Origin: an uncultured Alphaproteobacteria bacterium
GTDB lineage: Bacteria > Pseudomonadota > Alphaproteobacteria > Rhizobiales > Beijerinckiaceae
DNA: 64,000 bases
Assembly: GCA_937988775.1 (NCBI GenBank)
Contig: CALKHP010000015.1
Location: 1-64,000 of the forward strand
Direction: 5' to 3'
The first letter of the stretch is position 1. Each line of letters starts with the position of its first letter. A program made the translations under genes and the position numbers. The notes under the pieces are model-generated. The model did no database searches, was not told where the DNA came from, and saw only the letters and a program-made list of their open reading frames with translations. Below are positions 18,480 to 28,575 of this stretch, in pieces.

Positions 18480-18541
18480 GTCATTCCCGCCTTCGCGGGA
18501 ATGACATAAGGGTATGCCTTGCCCCGGCCTTGAGCCGGGGC
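18480..18541. repeat. Palindromic repeats after rarA
   Basis: Two modules of the interspersed family: TCATTCCCGC/GCGGGAATGA at 18480-18505 and GCCCCGGC-loop CTTGA-GCCGGGGC at 18521-18541. They fill the short rarA-rluC gap. Both could form hairpins in the mRNA. Confidence 0.8.
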
Positions 18542-18604
18542 CTAGTTGCCTTCTTCCCGCAAACGATTGACTTTTCAGTGCCAGGCCCACACTTGCCCCA
18601 GATC

Positions 18605-19693
18605 ATGACCGACATTACCGACCAGCACACGCCCAAGCCCGGCGTCACCAGCCTCACCGTCGAGGAAGACGAGGCCGGCATGCGGCTCGACCGCTGGTTC
18701 AAGCTGCATTTCCCGGAGCTTGCCTTCGGCCACCTGCAAAAGCTACTGCGCACCGGCCAGGTGCGCGTCAATGGCGGCCGCGTGAAGGCCGACACCAGGC
18801 TCGAGCAGTGGCAGGCGGTGCGCATTCCGCCGCTTGGGACCACGCCGGCAGGTGCCGCACCGGGCGCGCCGAACAGGCCCGGCGCCGCGCGCGGCATCTC
18901 GGCGCCGATGCTCGGCAAGGGCGCGCGCAAGGGCGAGATCATCGACGACGCGAGTTTCCTGCGCTCGATCACGCTTTACGAGGACCGCGACGTATTCGTG
19001 TTCAACAAGCCGCACGGGCTGGCGGTGCAGGGCGGTTCCGGCCTCCACCGCCATATTGACGGCATGTTGCCGGCGCTCGCCTCGCAGCGCGGCGATATTC
19101 CGCGCCTCGTGCACCGGCTCGACCGCGACACGTCCGGCGTGCTGGTGGTGGCGCGCACGCGCAAGGCTGCGGCCGATCTCGGCAAGGCGTTCCGCGAGCG
19201 CGAGACCAAGAAAATCTACTGGGCGCTGGTGCGCGGCGTGCCGCGCCTGAAGCAGGGCCGGATTTCGAGCTATCTCGTCAAGGGCCAGGACGAGGCGACC
19301 GGCAACGACAAGATGCATATCGCCAGGCATGGCGACGCCGGCGCCGATCACGCGCTGACCTATTACGCGGTGGTCGATCGCGTCGCGGAAAAGCTCGGCT
19401 GGCTGTCGTTGCGCCCGGTGACCGGCCGCACGCATCAATTGCGCGTGCACACCGCCGAGATGGGGCATCCGATCGTCGGCGATCCGAAATATTTCAACAT
19501 CGACAATTGGGAGTTTCCCGGCGGCATCCAGAACAAGCTGCACCTGATGGCGCGCCGCATCGTGCTGCCGCTGCCTTCCGGCAAGCTGCTCGACGTCACC
19601 GCGCCGCTGCCCGCCCATATGCAGCAATCGTGGAACCTGCTCGGGCTCGACGCGAAACAATATGACCCGATCGAGGATGCGCCGGAGCGGTGA
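18605..19693 (+). CDS. rluC: Ribosomal large-subunit pseudouridine synthase, RluC/RluD type
   Basis: A 362-residue enzyme with an N-terminal S4 RNA-binding domain (EAGMRLDRWFKLHFPEL, GQVRVNGGRVK) and the RluA-type catalytic domain with HRLDRDTSG; the catalytic aspartate is Asp173. It isomerises uridines in 23S rRNA. The ATG at 18605 lies just after the repeats; the longer reading from 18530 runs into the repeat and is rejected. Its stop overlaps the next start in TGATG. RluC rather than RluD is the more likely assignment in alphaproteobacteria. Confidence 0.88.
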   Translation: MTDITDQHTPKPGVTSLTVEEDEAGMRLDRWFKLHFPELAFGHLQKLLRTGQVRVNGGRVKADTRLEQWQAVRIPPLGTTPAGAAPGAPNRPGAARGISAPMLGKGARKGEIIDDASFLRSITLYEDRDVFVFNKPHGLAVQGGSGLHRHIDGMLPALASQRGDIPRLVHRLDRDTSGVLVVARTRKAAADLGKAFRERETKKIYWALVRGVPRLKQGRISSYLVKGQDEATGNDKMHIARHGDAGADHALTYYAVVDRVAEKLGWLSLRPVTGRTHQLRVHTAEMGHPIVGDPKYFNIDNWEFPGGIQNKLHLMARRIVLPLPSGKLLDVTAPLPAHMQQSWNLLGLDAKQYDPIEDAPER

Positions 19694-20349
19694 TGACGAA
19701 ACTTGTTCTCCTCGATGTCGACGGCACGCTGGTCGACAGCGCGCGCATCATTCTCGATTCGCAGGCGGAAGCTTGCGCCGAGCATGGCGTGGCGTTCCCC
19801 GGCCGCGAGATCGGGCTCTCCGTGGTCGGGCTCAGCCTCGAGATCGCGCTCACTGAGTTGACCAGGCGCGCCGATCTCGCGCCGGCCATCACCGAAAGCT
19901 ACAAGCGCATCTTCCATGAAAAGCGCCAGGACCCGAACTACACCGAACCGCTCTATCCGGGCGTGAAGGACACGGTCGAGGCGCTGCTGGCGCGCGAGGA
20001 TGTGCTGCTCGGCATCGCCACCGGCAAGTCGCGGCGCGGCGCCAACTATATTCTCGAGCGTGAGGGCTGGACGCGCCGCATGGCGATCATCCGCACCGCC
20101 GATGACGGGCCATCGAAGCCGCATCCGGCGATGATCCTTGGCGCCTGCGAGGAGCTTGGCGTGGCGCCCGATCGCACGAGCATGGTCGGCGATTCGGTGT
20201 TCGACATGCAGATGGCCAAGGCGGCGGGCGCGCGCGCCATCGCGGTGTCCTACGGTTTCCAGCCGGTCGCGGCGCTGGAGGCGGCCGGCGCAGATGCGGT
20301 GATAGACCGGTTTGACGAACTGACCGGGATGCTTCGCGATGCCGCGTAA
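19693..20349 (+). CDS. HAD-family phosphatase (phosphoglycolate-phosphatase-like)
   Basis: A 218-residue haloacid-dehalogenase-fold hydrolase. Motif I DVDGT is at residues 8-12 with nucleophile Asp8 and acid/base Asp10, motif II lies near GIATGKSRRG, motif III in SKPHPAMI, and motif IV in MVGDSVFDMQMA. The cap is helical, as in phosphoglycolate phosphatase (Gph) and PpaX. The substrate is not certain. It overlaps rluC by 1 nt and atp12 by 11 nt. Confidence 0.85.
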   Translation: MTKLVLLDVDGTLVDSARIILDSQAEACAEHGVAFPGREIGLSVVGLSLEIALTELTRRADLAPAITESYKRIFHEKRQDPNYTEPLYPGVKDTVEALLAREDVLLGIATGKSRRGANYILEREGWTRRMAIIRTADDGPSKPHPAMILGACEELGVAPDRTSMVGDSVFDMQMAKAAGARAIAVSYGFQPVAALEAAGADAVIDRFDELTGMLRDAA

Positions 20350-21121
20350 CGACTGGTTTCCCGAAAACGTCGATCCGGCCGCCTATGATCCGGTGCGCGC
20401 GGCGCGCGGCGACAAGCCGAACCTGCCGACGCGGTTCTACACGCGCGCCGAGGCGGGCGAGGGGGAGGCGGGCTTCCACCTGCTGCTCGACGGCAGGCCG
20501 GCGCGCACGCCGGCCCGCAAGCCGCTGGCGTTGCGCGTGCGTGCTGCCGCCGATCTGCTGGCGGCGGAATGGGCGGCGCAGGCCGAGGTGATCGACCCGG
20601 CCGCGATGCCGCTGACCCGCATCGTCAACGCGGCGCTCGACCATGTCGCCGAGCGCCTCGACGAGGTGCGGGCGGATGCGGCGAAATATGCCGGGTCCGA
20701 CCTGCTGTTCTATCGTGCCGAGGAGCCGCAGCGGCTGGTGGCGCGCCAGCAGGAACTGTGGGACCCGGTGCTGGCATGGGCGGCCGAGCGCTATGGCGCG
20801 CGCTTCATGCTCTCGGCCGGCATCAATTATGTCGAGCAGCCGGCGCGGTCGCTGCAAGCGGTGCGCGCGGCGATCGATGCGATTGCCGACCCGGCCGCTC
20901 TTGCCGCGCTGCATGTCATGACGACGCTGACCGGCTCGGTGCTGCTGGCGCTGGCCGTGGCCGAGCGCCGGCTGACGCCGCAGGAGGCTTTCGCGCTCGC
21001 CGAACTCGATGCCGATACGCAGCGCGAAATCTGGGGCGCCGACGCGGAAGCCGATGCCGCGCGCGCCCGCCGCGAGCGCGAGATGCTGGCGGCGGCGGCG
21101 CTCTATCTGGCGCTTGCGTAA
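20339..21121 (+). CDS. ATP12-family F1-ATPase assembly chaperone
   Basis: A 260-residue protein of the ATP12 family, the chaperone that in mitochondria binds the alpha subunit of F1-ATPase before assembly. Family stretches seen are RPARTPARKPLALR near the N-terminus, LTRIVNAALDHV and SDLLFYRAEEPQRLVARQ in the middle, and LTGSVLLALAV near the C-terminus. It occurs in alphaproteobacteria and mitochondria. It overlaps the HAD gene by 11 nt, an arrangement often kept in Hyphomicrobiales. Confidence 0.9.
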   Translation: MPRNDWFPENVDPAAYDPVRAARGDKPNLPTRFYTRAEAGEGEAGFHLLLDGRPARTPARKPLALRVRAAADLLAAEWAAQAEVIDPAAMPLTRIVNAALDHVAERLDEVRADAAKYAGSDLLFYRAEEPQRLVARQQELWDPVLAWAAERYGARFMLSAGINYVEQPARSLQAVRAAIDAIADPAALAALHVMTTLTGSVLLALAVAERRLTPQEAFALAELDADTQREIWGADAEADAARARREREMLAAAALYLALA

Positions 21122-21217
21122 GATACGAAGGCGCCGGATGGATGGCGCTCGCGGAAACTTCGCGATATCAGGGAAATCCCACCCGTCAGAATACTCCTTC
21201 CGAAGGCCCGGTCCGCG

Positions 21218-22750
<1,533 letters not shown>

Positions 22751-22760
22751 AAGAGGTGTT

Positions 22761-22971
22761 GTGCCGGGCCTGATCGGGCACGCAGCATGACGGCCAGTGT
22801 CATTCCGGCGCAGGCGGGAATCCAGCAACCGGGATGCGAGTGGCCTTCTGGATTCCCGATCGCGCTGACGCGCGTCGGGAATGACATGAGCGGGGTGGGG
22901 TCCGGCTCAAGGCCGGGGCAAGACGCGCGGGGAAACGCTGCCGTCTTGTGCCGGGCTTGACCCGGCACCCA
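22761..22971. repeat. Cluster of palindromic repeats between pccB and xseB
   Basis: The 287-nt pccB-xseB space holds no gene but several repeat modules: GTGCCGGG..CACs at 22761-22781, a composite from 22798 to 22886 that starts with CATTCCGGCG and ends with TCGGGAATGACA, a CCGGCTCAAGGCCGG unit near 22910-22919, and GTGCCGGG-CTTGA-CCCGGCAC at 22949-22969. All have relatives elsewhere in the window. Confidence 0.8.
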
Positions 22972-23037
22972 GGCGTCATCCTGCGAGATTGAATCCGACT
23001 CGTGCGCTATCGCGCTGGTTTGGCGCGATTTTCTCGC

Positions 23038-23289
23038 TCAGCCGACATCCAGCGGCGTCGTGCCGGTTGGCTTGCCGTCGGCGGAGAGCGTGATCTTCTC
23101 GATGCGCATCTCGGCCTCTTTCAGCAACTGTTCGCAGCGCGCCTTGAGCGCCTCGCCGCGCTCGTAGATCGCGATCGATTCCTCCAGCGAGACCTTGCCC
23201 TGCTCGAGCTTGCTGACGATCTGCTCCAGCTCTTCGAGCGCCTTCTCGAAGGGCAGGGCGGTGACGGAAGGGGGGGCGGATTCGCTCAT
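23038..23289 (-). CDS. xseB: Exodeoxyribonuclease VII small subunit
   Basis: An 83-residue protein with the XseB core LPFEKALEELEQIVSKLEQG followed by SLEESIAIYERGEALKARCE. It partners XseA in single-strand DNA exonuclease VII; xseA is not in the window. I chose the ATG at 23289 because AAGGAG sits immediately upstream; an in-frame ATG at 23307 would add six residues and is less well placed. Confidence 0.93.
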   Translation of the reverse strand: MSESAPPSVTALPFEKALEELEQIVSKLEQGKVSLEESIAIYERGEALKARCEQLLKEAEMRIEKITLSADGKPTGTTPLDVG

Positions 23290-23337
23290 GGCTCCTTCAT
23301 AAGCCATCGGCCGGCTGTGCTCAAACCGAATTGCCAG

Positions 23338-24090
23338 TCAGACGAAGCAGCGGAAGGCGCGGCGCAATTCGCCGGCGGCATTGCGCTCGTACCAGCGGCC
23401 ATGGGCGAGGATGATGCGCGCAGGGTCGGCAGCCAGCATGGCGCGCATGGCGGCACCGGCCTCCTTGCGGCGCAACAGCAGGTTGATGGCGAGATCATGC
23501 GGCGCCTTGCCGTCTGGGTCGGCGACGCCGCCGAGCCGGACCAGCAGCCGCAGCGGCCGGCAAGCGATGCGCGCAGGCTCGAAATTCTCGATCAGGTCGG
23601 TGAGGATCAGCGTGCCGCTCGGCCGGTGCAGGAAATCGACCTCGCTCAGCCATGCCCCCGGCACGAGGAATTGCGTGAAGGCGCCGCCCCATTCCGCCGG
23701 CGCCTCGGCTCCAAGATCGGCGTCGAAGGCGGTGAAGCGTCGCTTTGCCGATTGACGCACGCCGGGCGCCGCGTAGGCGCGCGCTTGCGGGAAGCGCGCC
23801 TTCCAATGGCTGACCCACCAGTAATGCAGCCGGTTGGGCGCGATCAGGAAGCGCGGCTCGCCGAGCGCCGTGACCTGCTCGATCAGCGGTTCGGTGAGCG
23901 GCGTCGGCGAATGCACCCACAGGCCGCCGTCGGCCATGCGGATCAGCGTCATCCGCGTGGTGAACGGAAAGCCGAAACCGAGCGCCGCCATGCGGATTTC
24001 CGGCCCGTCGACGATGAAGACATCATCGGCGACCGGTTTGAGCGTGTTGATCGGCTCGTAAAGCTGGAGGCAGGACAAGCTGGTCTCCAA
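23338..24090 (-). CDS. DUF4336 protein (metallo-beta-lactamase-like fold)
   Basis: A 250-residue protein of the DUF4336 family, which resembles the metallo-beta-lactamase fold. The N-terminus LYEPINTLKPVADDVFIVDGP and the IAPNRLHYWWV and IILAHGRWYERN segments fit the family. The canonical HxHxDH motif is not seen, so a metal-dependent activity is doubtful. There is no ATG near the N-terminus; the TTG at 24090 behind GGGAG is the best start. It lies 48 nt downstream of xseB's start, on the same strand, so both may share a transcript. Function unknown. Confidence 0.75.
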   Translation of the reverse strand: METSLSCLQLYEPINTLKPVADDVFIVDGPEIRMAALGFGFPFTTRMTLIRMADGGLWVHSPTPLTEPLIEQVTALGEPRFLIAPNRLHYWWVSHWKARFPQARAYAAPGVRQSAKRRFTAFDADLGAEAPAEWGGAFTQFLVPGAWLSEVDFLHRPSGTLILTDLIENFEPARIACRPLRLLVRLGGVADPDGKAPHDLAINLLLRRKEAGAAMRAMLAADPARIILAHGRWYERNAAGELRRAFRCFV

Positions 24091-24294
24091 ACCGGCTCCC
24101 AGACCAAGTTCGCCTGTTGCGAACTTGGCCCACCATAAAATTCACTCTGGCATGTGCGTCACGATATCGTTGCCGATGGAATGAATTCAATTCGTTTTTG
24201 TCGTGGCCGGCGGCCTTGCCCCGCGCGCGGGTTTGCTCCAGCGTCGCGGTTCCCGTTCCACGCGCCGGCCGGCGCGCAAAGGCGTTTCCCAGTC

Positions 24295-25071
24295 ATGGAT
24301 TTCCACAGCGTTCTCGGCGGTATCGTGTCGGGCAGCGATCTGCGTCCGCTCTGGGTGGTGATGATCACGCTGGCCGCGGGCGCCTCGCGCGGTTTCAGCG
24401 GCTTCGGCTCGGGCATGATCTTCATCCCGCTGGTCAGCGTGCTGTACTCGCCGCTGCTCGCCATCGTGCTGCTGTTCGTGATCGATTTCATCTGCACGAC
24501 GCCGATGCTGCCGCCGCATTTCCGCAACTGCAACTGGCGCGAGGTGCTGCCGCTGCTGGTCGCCTCGTCGATCACCTTTCCGCTCGGGCTGTATTTCCTG
24601 ACGCGGCTCGATCCGGTGATCGTGCGCTGGTGCATCAGCCTGTTCATCGGCTTCATGGTGGTGGTGATGGTGTCGGGCTGGCGTTATCGCGCCACGCCGA
24701 CGGCGCCGACGGTGCTGGGCATTGGCGGCCTCAGCGGCTTCGTCAGCGGGGCGATCGGCACTGGCGGCTCGCTCATCGTGCTGTTCTGGCTCGGCAGCCA
24801 GGCGCGCGCCGCGCGCGTGCGCTCGAATATCTTCGCGTATTTCGGCCTGTTCGGCGTGGTCAACGCCATTGGCTACTGGCTGAACGGCATGATGACACGG
24901 GACGTGCTGATCGCGGCGCTGGTGCTGCTGCCGGTCTATCTCGTGCCGATTTTCCTCGGCCAGCACATCTTCAACCGCTCGAGCGACGCGATCTACCGGC
25001 GCGTATCGCTGACCTTTTGCGGCGCGGTCTCGCTGATCACGCTACCGCTGTGGGAGCGGCTCGGCTTTTGA
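24295..25071 (+). CDS. TauE/SafE-family membrane permease
   Basis: A 258-residue inner-membrane protein with about eight hydrophobic segments, of the TauE/SafE (former DUF81) family, often annotated as sulfite or sulfoacetate exporters. The family repeats are visible as GASRGFSGFGSGMIFIPL near residue 25 and GLSGFVSGAIGTGGSLIV near 145. The ATG at 24295 (MDFHSVLGG) gives a normal-length protein; the longer reading from 24154 adds a basic, non-hydrophobic 47 residues. The gene converges with the HD hydrolase and overlaps its 3' end by 30 nt. Substrate unknown. Confidence 0.85.
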   Translation: MDFHSVLGGIVSGSDLRPLWVVMITLAAGASRGFSGFGSGMIFIPLVSVLYSPLLAIVLLFVIDFICTTPMLPPHFRNCNWREVLPLLVASSITFPLGLYFLTRLDPVIVRWCISLFIGFMVVVMVSGWRYRATPTAPTVLGIGGLSGFVSGAIGTGGSLIVLFWLGSQARAARVRSNIFAYFGLFGVVNAIGYWLNGMMTRDVLIAALVLLPVYLVPIFLGQHIFNRSSDAIYRRVSLTFCGAVSLITLPLWERLGF

Positions 25072-25659
25072 GGCCAGCGCCTCGAAACGGGCCAGGAAGC
25101 GCTGCTCGGCGGTCTCGGTCGGCCACGGCTCCAGCAGGGCGAGCACGGGTTTCGGCAGCGCCACCGGCTTGCCGAAGAAGCGCACGGTTTCTTCCGGGCT
25201 GAAGCCGGCGAGCAGCCTGGCCTCGTAATGGGCAGCGATGATATCGGCATCCTTGGCGAGCCTGGCCACGTCGCGCCGCATCGTCGCCGGCAGGCCGAAG
25301 CGCAGCATGACCGCACCGAGAATGCGCTTCTCGACGCCCTTATAGGCATCGCCGAGCACCGCCTTGAACGGCGAGATGATGTCGCCGATGACATATTCGG
25401 CCGCATCGTGCAGCAGCACGGCGAGGCAGACATCGGGCGGCAGTTCGAGAACGAGATGATTGGCGACCGCCTCGACGAGCAGGGAATGCTGGGCGACGGA
25501 ATAGCTGTGCGGGCCATTGGTCTGGCCGTTCCAGCGCGCGACGCGGGCGAGGCCATGGGCGATGTCGGCGATCTCGACATCGAGCGGCGAGGGGTCGAGC
25601 AGGTCGAGCCGCCGGCCCGAGAGCATGCGCTGCCAGGCGCGTGGCGGTGGCTTGGCCAT
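25042..25659 (-). CDS. HD-domain hydrolase, YfbR-like
   Basis: A 205-residue HD-domain phosphohydrolase. The metal-binding set is visible as HSYSVAQHS (first His), LLHDAAEYVIGDI (HD pair) and a later Asp in LAKDADIIAAHYE. The closest known relatives are YfbR-type 5'-deoxyribonucleotidases. The ATG overlaps the stop of tag by one base (TAATG), so the two genes form an operon. Its 3' end overlaps the convergent TauE-family gene by 30 nt. Confidence 0.82.
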   Translation of the reverse strand: MAKPPPRAWQRMLSGRRLDLLDPSPLDVEIADIAHGLARVARWNGQTNGPHSYSVAQHSLLVEAVANHLVLELPPDVCLAVLLHDAAEYVIGDIISPFKAVLGDAYKGVEKRILGAVMLRFGLPATMRRDVARLAKDADIIAAHYEARLLAGFSPEETVRFFGKPVALPKPVLALLEPWPTETAEQRFLARFEALASKAEPLPQR

Positions 25660-26276
25660 TAGCGGGTTTTCGCCAGTTCCGCGCATTCGGCGTGGCGGAA
25701 GCAGCCGGTCAGGTGGTCGTTGACCATGCCGACCGCTTCCATGAAGGCATAGACAATGACCGGGCCGCAGAACTTGAAGCCGCGCTTCTTCAGGTCCCTG
25801 GCGATGGTTTGCGCCAGCGGCGTTTCGGTCGGCACCTCGGCCGTGGTGCGGAACTGGTTCTGGATCGGGCGGCCGTCGAGAAAGCCCCACAGGTAGTTGG
25901 AGAAGCCCTGGCCCTCCATGATGTCGAGATAGACGCGCGCGCTCGAGACGGCCGCCTCGATCTTGGCGCGGCTGCGGATGATGCCGGCATCGTTGAGGAG
26001 CGCGTCGATTTTCTCCGGCCCGTAGCGCACGATCTTTTCCGCCTCGAAGCCATCGAAGGCGCGGCGGAAATTGTCGCGCTTGCGCAGGATGGTGATCCAG
26101 GACAGGCCGGCCTGGAAGCCGTCGAGCACCAGCTTCTCGAACAGGGCGCGGTCGTCGAACTCCGGCACGCCCCAATCGGTGTCGTGATAGGCGAGATAGA
26201 GCGGGTCCGTGCCCGGCCAGGGGCAGCGATATTTGCCATCTTCACCCAGAATGGCGGGGGTTGCCGGTCGTGCCAT
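25659..26276 (-). CDS. tag: DNA-3-methyladenine glycosylase I
   Basis: A 205-residue Tag enzyme that removes 3-methyladenine from alkylated DNA. YRCPWPGTDPLYLAYHDTDWG at the N-terminus, LVLDGFQAGLSWITILRKR in the helix-hairpin-helix region, and FKFCGPVIVYAFMEAVGMVNDH near the C-terminus are family signatures, including the residues that bind the structural zinc. The start at 26276 gives MARPATPAILGEDG. A longer reading to 26438 is only translation through an adjacent repeat. Confidence 0.95.
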   Translation of the reverse strand: MARPATPAILGEDGKYRCPWPGTDPLYLAYHDTDWGVPEFDDRALFEKLVLDGFQAGLSWITILRKRDNFRRAFDGFEAEKIVRYGPEKIDALLNDAGIIRSRAKIEAAVSSARVYLDIMEGQGFSNYLWGFLDGRPIQNQFRTTAEVPTETPLAQTIARDLKKRGFKFCGPVIVYAFMEAVGMVNDHLTGCFRHAECAELAKTR

Positions 26277-26310
26277 TGCCAAGCTGTAGCGGTGGGCGCG
26301 GCGCGGTGGA

Positions 26311-26438
26311 AGGGGAAATCCTTCTCCCGCCTGCGGGAGAAGGTGTCTGCGCAGCAGACGGATGAGGAGAGAGTAGCTGGCTCTTGCCCTCACCCGCCTG
26401 CCGGCACCCTCTCCCGCAGGCGGGAGAGGGGAAATCAT
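26311..26438. repeat. MITE-like inverted repeat upstream of tag
   Basis: A 128-nt element whose ends are imperfect inverted copies: one end reads CCTTCTCCCGCCTGCGGGAG and the other CTCTCCCGCAGGCGGGAGAG, each itself a hairpin, with inner GGATGAGG / CCCTCACCC segments. The same architecture occurs at 55323-55430. No transposase gene is present, as expected for a non-autonomous palindromic element. Confidence 0.75.
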
Positions 26439-26463
26439 TCTGCCGCCGCCAGCGCACCGGCGC

Positions 26464-27336
26464 CTAACGCCAAGCGGTGCGGCCCGCTTGCGACAGGTCG
26501 CTCTCGAGCAGGATTTTCAGCAGCGCCTGCACCGGGCGGCCGGCATTGCGCGCGGTCAGCGCGATATATTCGATCTCGGGCAGGGCCGGCAGGCCGCGCA
26601 ATGGCACGAGCCCGGCAAAGCGCATCTGCTCGGGCAGGGCGGTGATGCCGAGCCCGGCGCGCACAGCCGCCGCGCAGCCGGTATAGCCGGACGAGTTGCA
26701 GGTGATGCGCCAGTTGCGCCCGGCGCGGGCGAGTGCGTCCAGCGTCTGGGCGCGCGTGATGCTCGGCTCGGCCAGCATGGCGAGCGGCAGCGGCCCGTCA
26801 TCGAGCACCATGCCCTCATAGCCGAACCAGACGAGCGGCTCGCGATAGAGCGTCTGGCCTTGCGGCTCGCCCTCGCGCCGCTTGCCGGTGATGATGTCGA
26901 GCTGGCCGGCATCGAGCAGCGGACGCAGCATGTCGGTGAAGCCGACGGTCAGGTCGAGATCGACCTCCGGGTAGAGCCGCTTGAAACGCGCGAGCGCGAC
27001 CGGCAGCGGCCCGAGCGCCATGTCGTCCGAGGTGCCGAGGCGGATATGTCCGCGCAAGGTCGGGCCGGTGAACTGCAATTCGGCGCGGGCATGGGCATCG
27101 AGGATCAGGCGGGCATGGATCAGCAGGCTGGCGCCGTCGCTGGTCAGCGCCAGCGAATGCGTGTCGCGCACGAACAGGCGGCGGCCGAGCTGCGCTTCAA
27201 GCCGCGCGACATGATCGCTGACCGTCGATTGCGTCAGGCCGAGGCGGCGGCCGGCCTGGGTGAAGCTGACCAATTCGGCGGCGGTGACGAAGGTTCTCAG
27301 CCAGAGCGGATTGAGCATGCGAATACCGTTGGTCAT
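26464..27336 (-). CDS. LysR-family transcriptional regulator
   Basis: A 290-residue LysR-type regulator. The N-terminal winged helix-turn-helix has NPLWLRTFVTAAELVSFTQAG and LTQSTVSDHVARLEAQLGRRLF; the C-terminal effector domain starts near residue 85. Starts at 27354 (GTG), 27336 (ATG) or 27318 (ATG) are all possible; none has a clear ribosome-binding site. It is transcribed away from the bile-acid-symporter-family gene across a gap of under 90 nt, the usual layout when a LysR protein controls its neighbour. The effector is unknown. Confidence 0.88.
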   Translation of the reverse strand: MTNGIRMLNPLWLRTFVTAAELVSFTQAGRRLGLTQSTVSDHVARLEAQLGRRLFVRDTHSLALTSDGASLLIHARLILDAHARAELQFTGPTLRGHIRLGTSDDMALGPLPVALARFKRLYPEVDLDLTVGFTDMLRPLLDAGQLDIITGKRREGEPQGQTLYREPLVWFGYEGMVLDDGPLPLAMLAEPSITRAQTLDALARAGRNWRITCNSSGYTGCAAAVRAGLGITALPEQMRFAGLVPLRGLPALPEIEYIALTARNAGRPVQALLKILLESDLSQAGRTAWR

Positions 27337-27424
27337 CGGGTTTGGCGATGACACTCACCATAGTCCGGCCACTTCCCGATCGGAAGCAACTCCGGCATAA
27401 GGGGCTGCTGTTCGAGGGGTTCCG

Positions 27425-28423
27425 ATGCGCCGCTTCCTGCCTGACAATTTCGTGCTGTCGCTGCTGGCGACGATGGCGGTCGCTTCGCTCCTGCCGGCAA
27501 CCGGCCAGGCCGGCGACTGGGTCAACATCGCCAGCAAGCTGGCGCTGGTCGTGCTGTTCTTCCTGCATGGCGGCCGGCTGCCGGTCGAGGCGGTCGTCGC
27601 CAGCCTGAAGCGGCCCGTGCTGCATGCCTCGATCCTCGCCTATACCTACATCATGTTCCCGATCATCTGCCTGCTGTTCCAGGCGGCGATGCCGTGGCTG
27701 CTGCCGCCGGAACTGTGGCTTGGCGTGCTGTTCGTGTGCTGCCTGCCCTCGACCGTGCAATCCTCGATCGCCTTCACCTCGATCGCGCGCGGCAATGTGG
27801 CGGTGGCGGTCGGCGCGGCGACGGCCTCGAACATTGCCGGCGTGTTCATCACCCCGGCGCTGGTGTCGCTGCTGATGCATCGCGAGGGCGCCGGCGGCGG
27901 CCTCGGCGATGCCGGCCGCATCATGTTGCAGATTCTGCTGCCCTTCGTGGTCGGCATGGTGCTGCGGCGCTGGGTCGGCGGCTGGATCACCGCGCATAAG
28001 AAGCTGGTGTCGTTCGTCGACAAGGGCTCGATCCTGCTCGCGGTCTATGTCGCGTTCAGCCAGGCGATCGAGAAGGATATCTGGCACCTGTTCAGCCCGC
28101 AGCAATTGCTGGTGCTGGTCGGCGTCAACGCGGTCATCCTCGCCGCCGTGCTGCTGATCACGACCTATGTGAGCCGCGCGACGGGGTTGGCGCGCGAGGA
28201 CGAGGTCGCCGTGGTGTTCTGCGGCTCGAAGAAATCGCTCGCCACCGGCGTGCCAATGGCGGCGATCCTGTTCGGCGCCAGCGCCGGCATCACCGTGCTG
28301 CCGCTGATGATCTTCCACCAGATGCAGCTCATGGTGTGCGCGGTGCTGGCGCGCCGCTATGCCCGCAACGCCGATGCGGAGGAGGGCGTTGCCTCCGGTG
28401 CGCCCGCGAAAGAAGTGGCGTAG
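27425..28423 (+). CDS. Bile acid:sodium symporter family protein (SBF-like)
   Basis: A 332-residue membrane protein with about ten hydrophobic segments. It belongs to the SBF-like group (YfeH type) of the bile acid:sodium symporter family: LFVCCLPSTVQSSIAFTSIA, GAATASNIAGVFITPALV and CGSKKSLATGVPMA are conserved, the last two corresponding to the sodium-site crossover helices of ASBT-fold carriers. Bacterial members carry varied organic anions; the substrate here is unknown. Likely regulated by the divergent LysR gene. Confidence 0.85.
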   Translation: MRRFLPDNFVLSLLATMAVASLLPATGQAGDWVNIASKLALVVLFFLHGGRLPVEAVVASLKRPVLHASILAYTYIMFPIICLLFQAAMPWLLPPELWLGVLFVCCLPSTVQSSIAFTSIARGNVAVAVGAATASNIAGVFITPALVSLLMHREGAGGGLGDAGRIMLQILLPFVVGMVLRRWVGGWITAHKKLVSFVDKGSILLAVYVAFSQAIEKDIWHLFSPQQLLVLVGVNAVILAAVLLITTYVSRATGLAREDEVAVVFCGSKKSLATGVPMAAILFGASAGITVLPLMIFHQMQLMVCAVLARRYARNADAEEGVASGAPAKEVA

Positions 28424-28470
28424 AGGCGATTTGAGGGGCGGGCTTGACCGGCGACCGGTCCGCTGCCGGT

Positions 28471-28543
28471 GGGTGCCGGGTCAAGCCCGGCACAAGACGG
28501 GGGCGTCTATTTTGACGTCTTGCCCCGGCCTTGAGCCGGGGCC
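28471..28543. repeat. Palindromic repeat pair, 28.5 kb
   Basis: GTGCCGGG-TCAAG-CCCGGCAC at 28473-28493 and GCCCCGGC-CTTGA-GCCGGGGC at 28521-28541, placed tail to tail between two convergent genes. They could end transcription or protect mRNA 3' ends; that is inference. Confidence 0.8.
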
Positions 28544-28575
28544 TACCGATAGTCGCTGAATTGGCTCTCCGGCTC

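Noticed and set aside
18480..18541. Repeats considered as a CRISPR array
   Set aside because: The units are palindromes with short variable gaps and different modules, and there are no regular spacers or cas genes.
23338..24090. DUF4336 gene considered as an active metallo-beta-lactamase
   Set aside because: The HxHxDH metal motif is missing in the translation, so hydrolase activity cannot be claimed.
26277..26438. N-terminal extension of tag by 54 residues
   Set aside because: The extension is translated from the MITE-like repeat. The family N-terminus fits the ATG at 26276.
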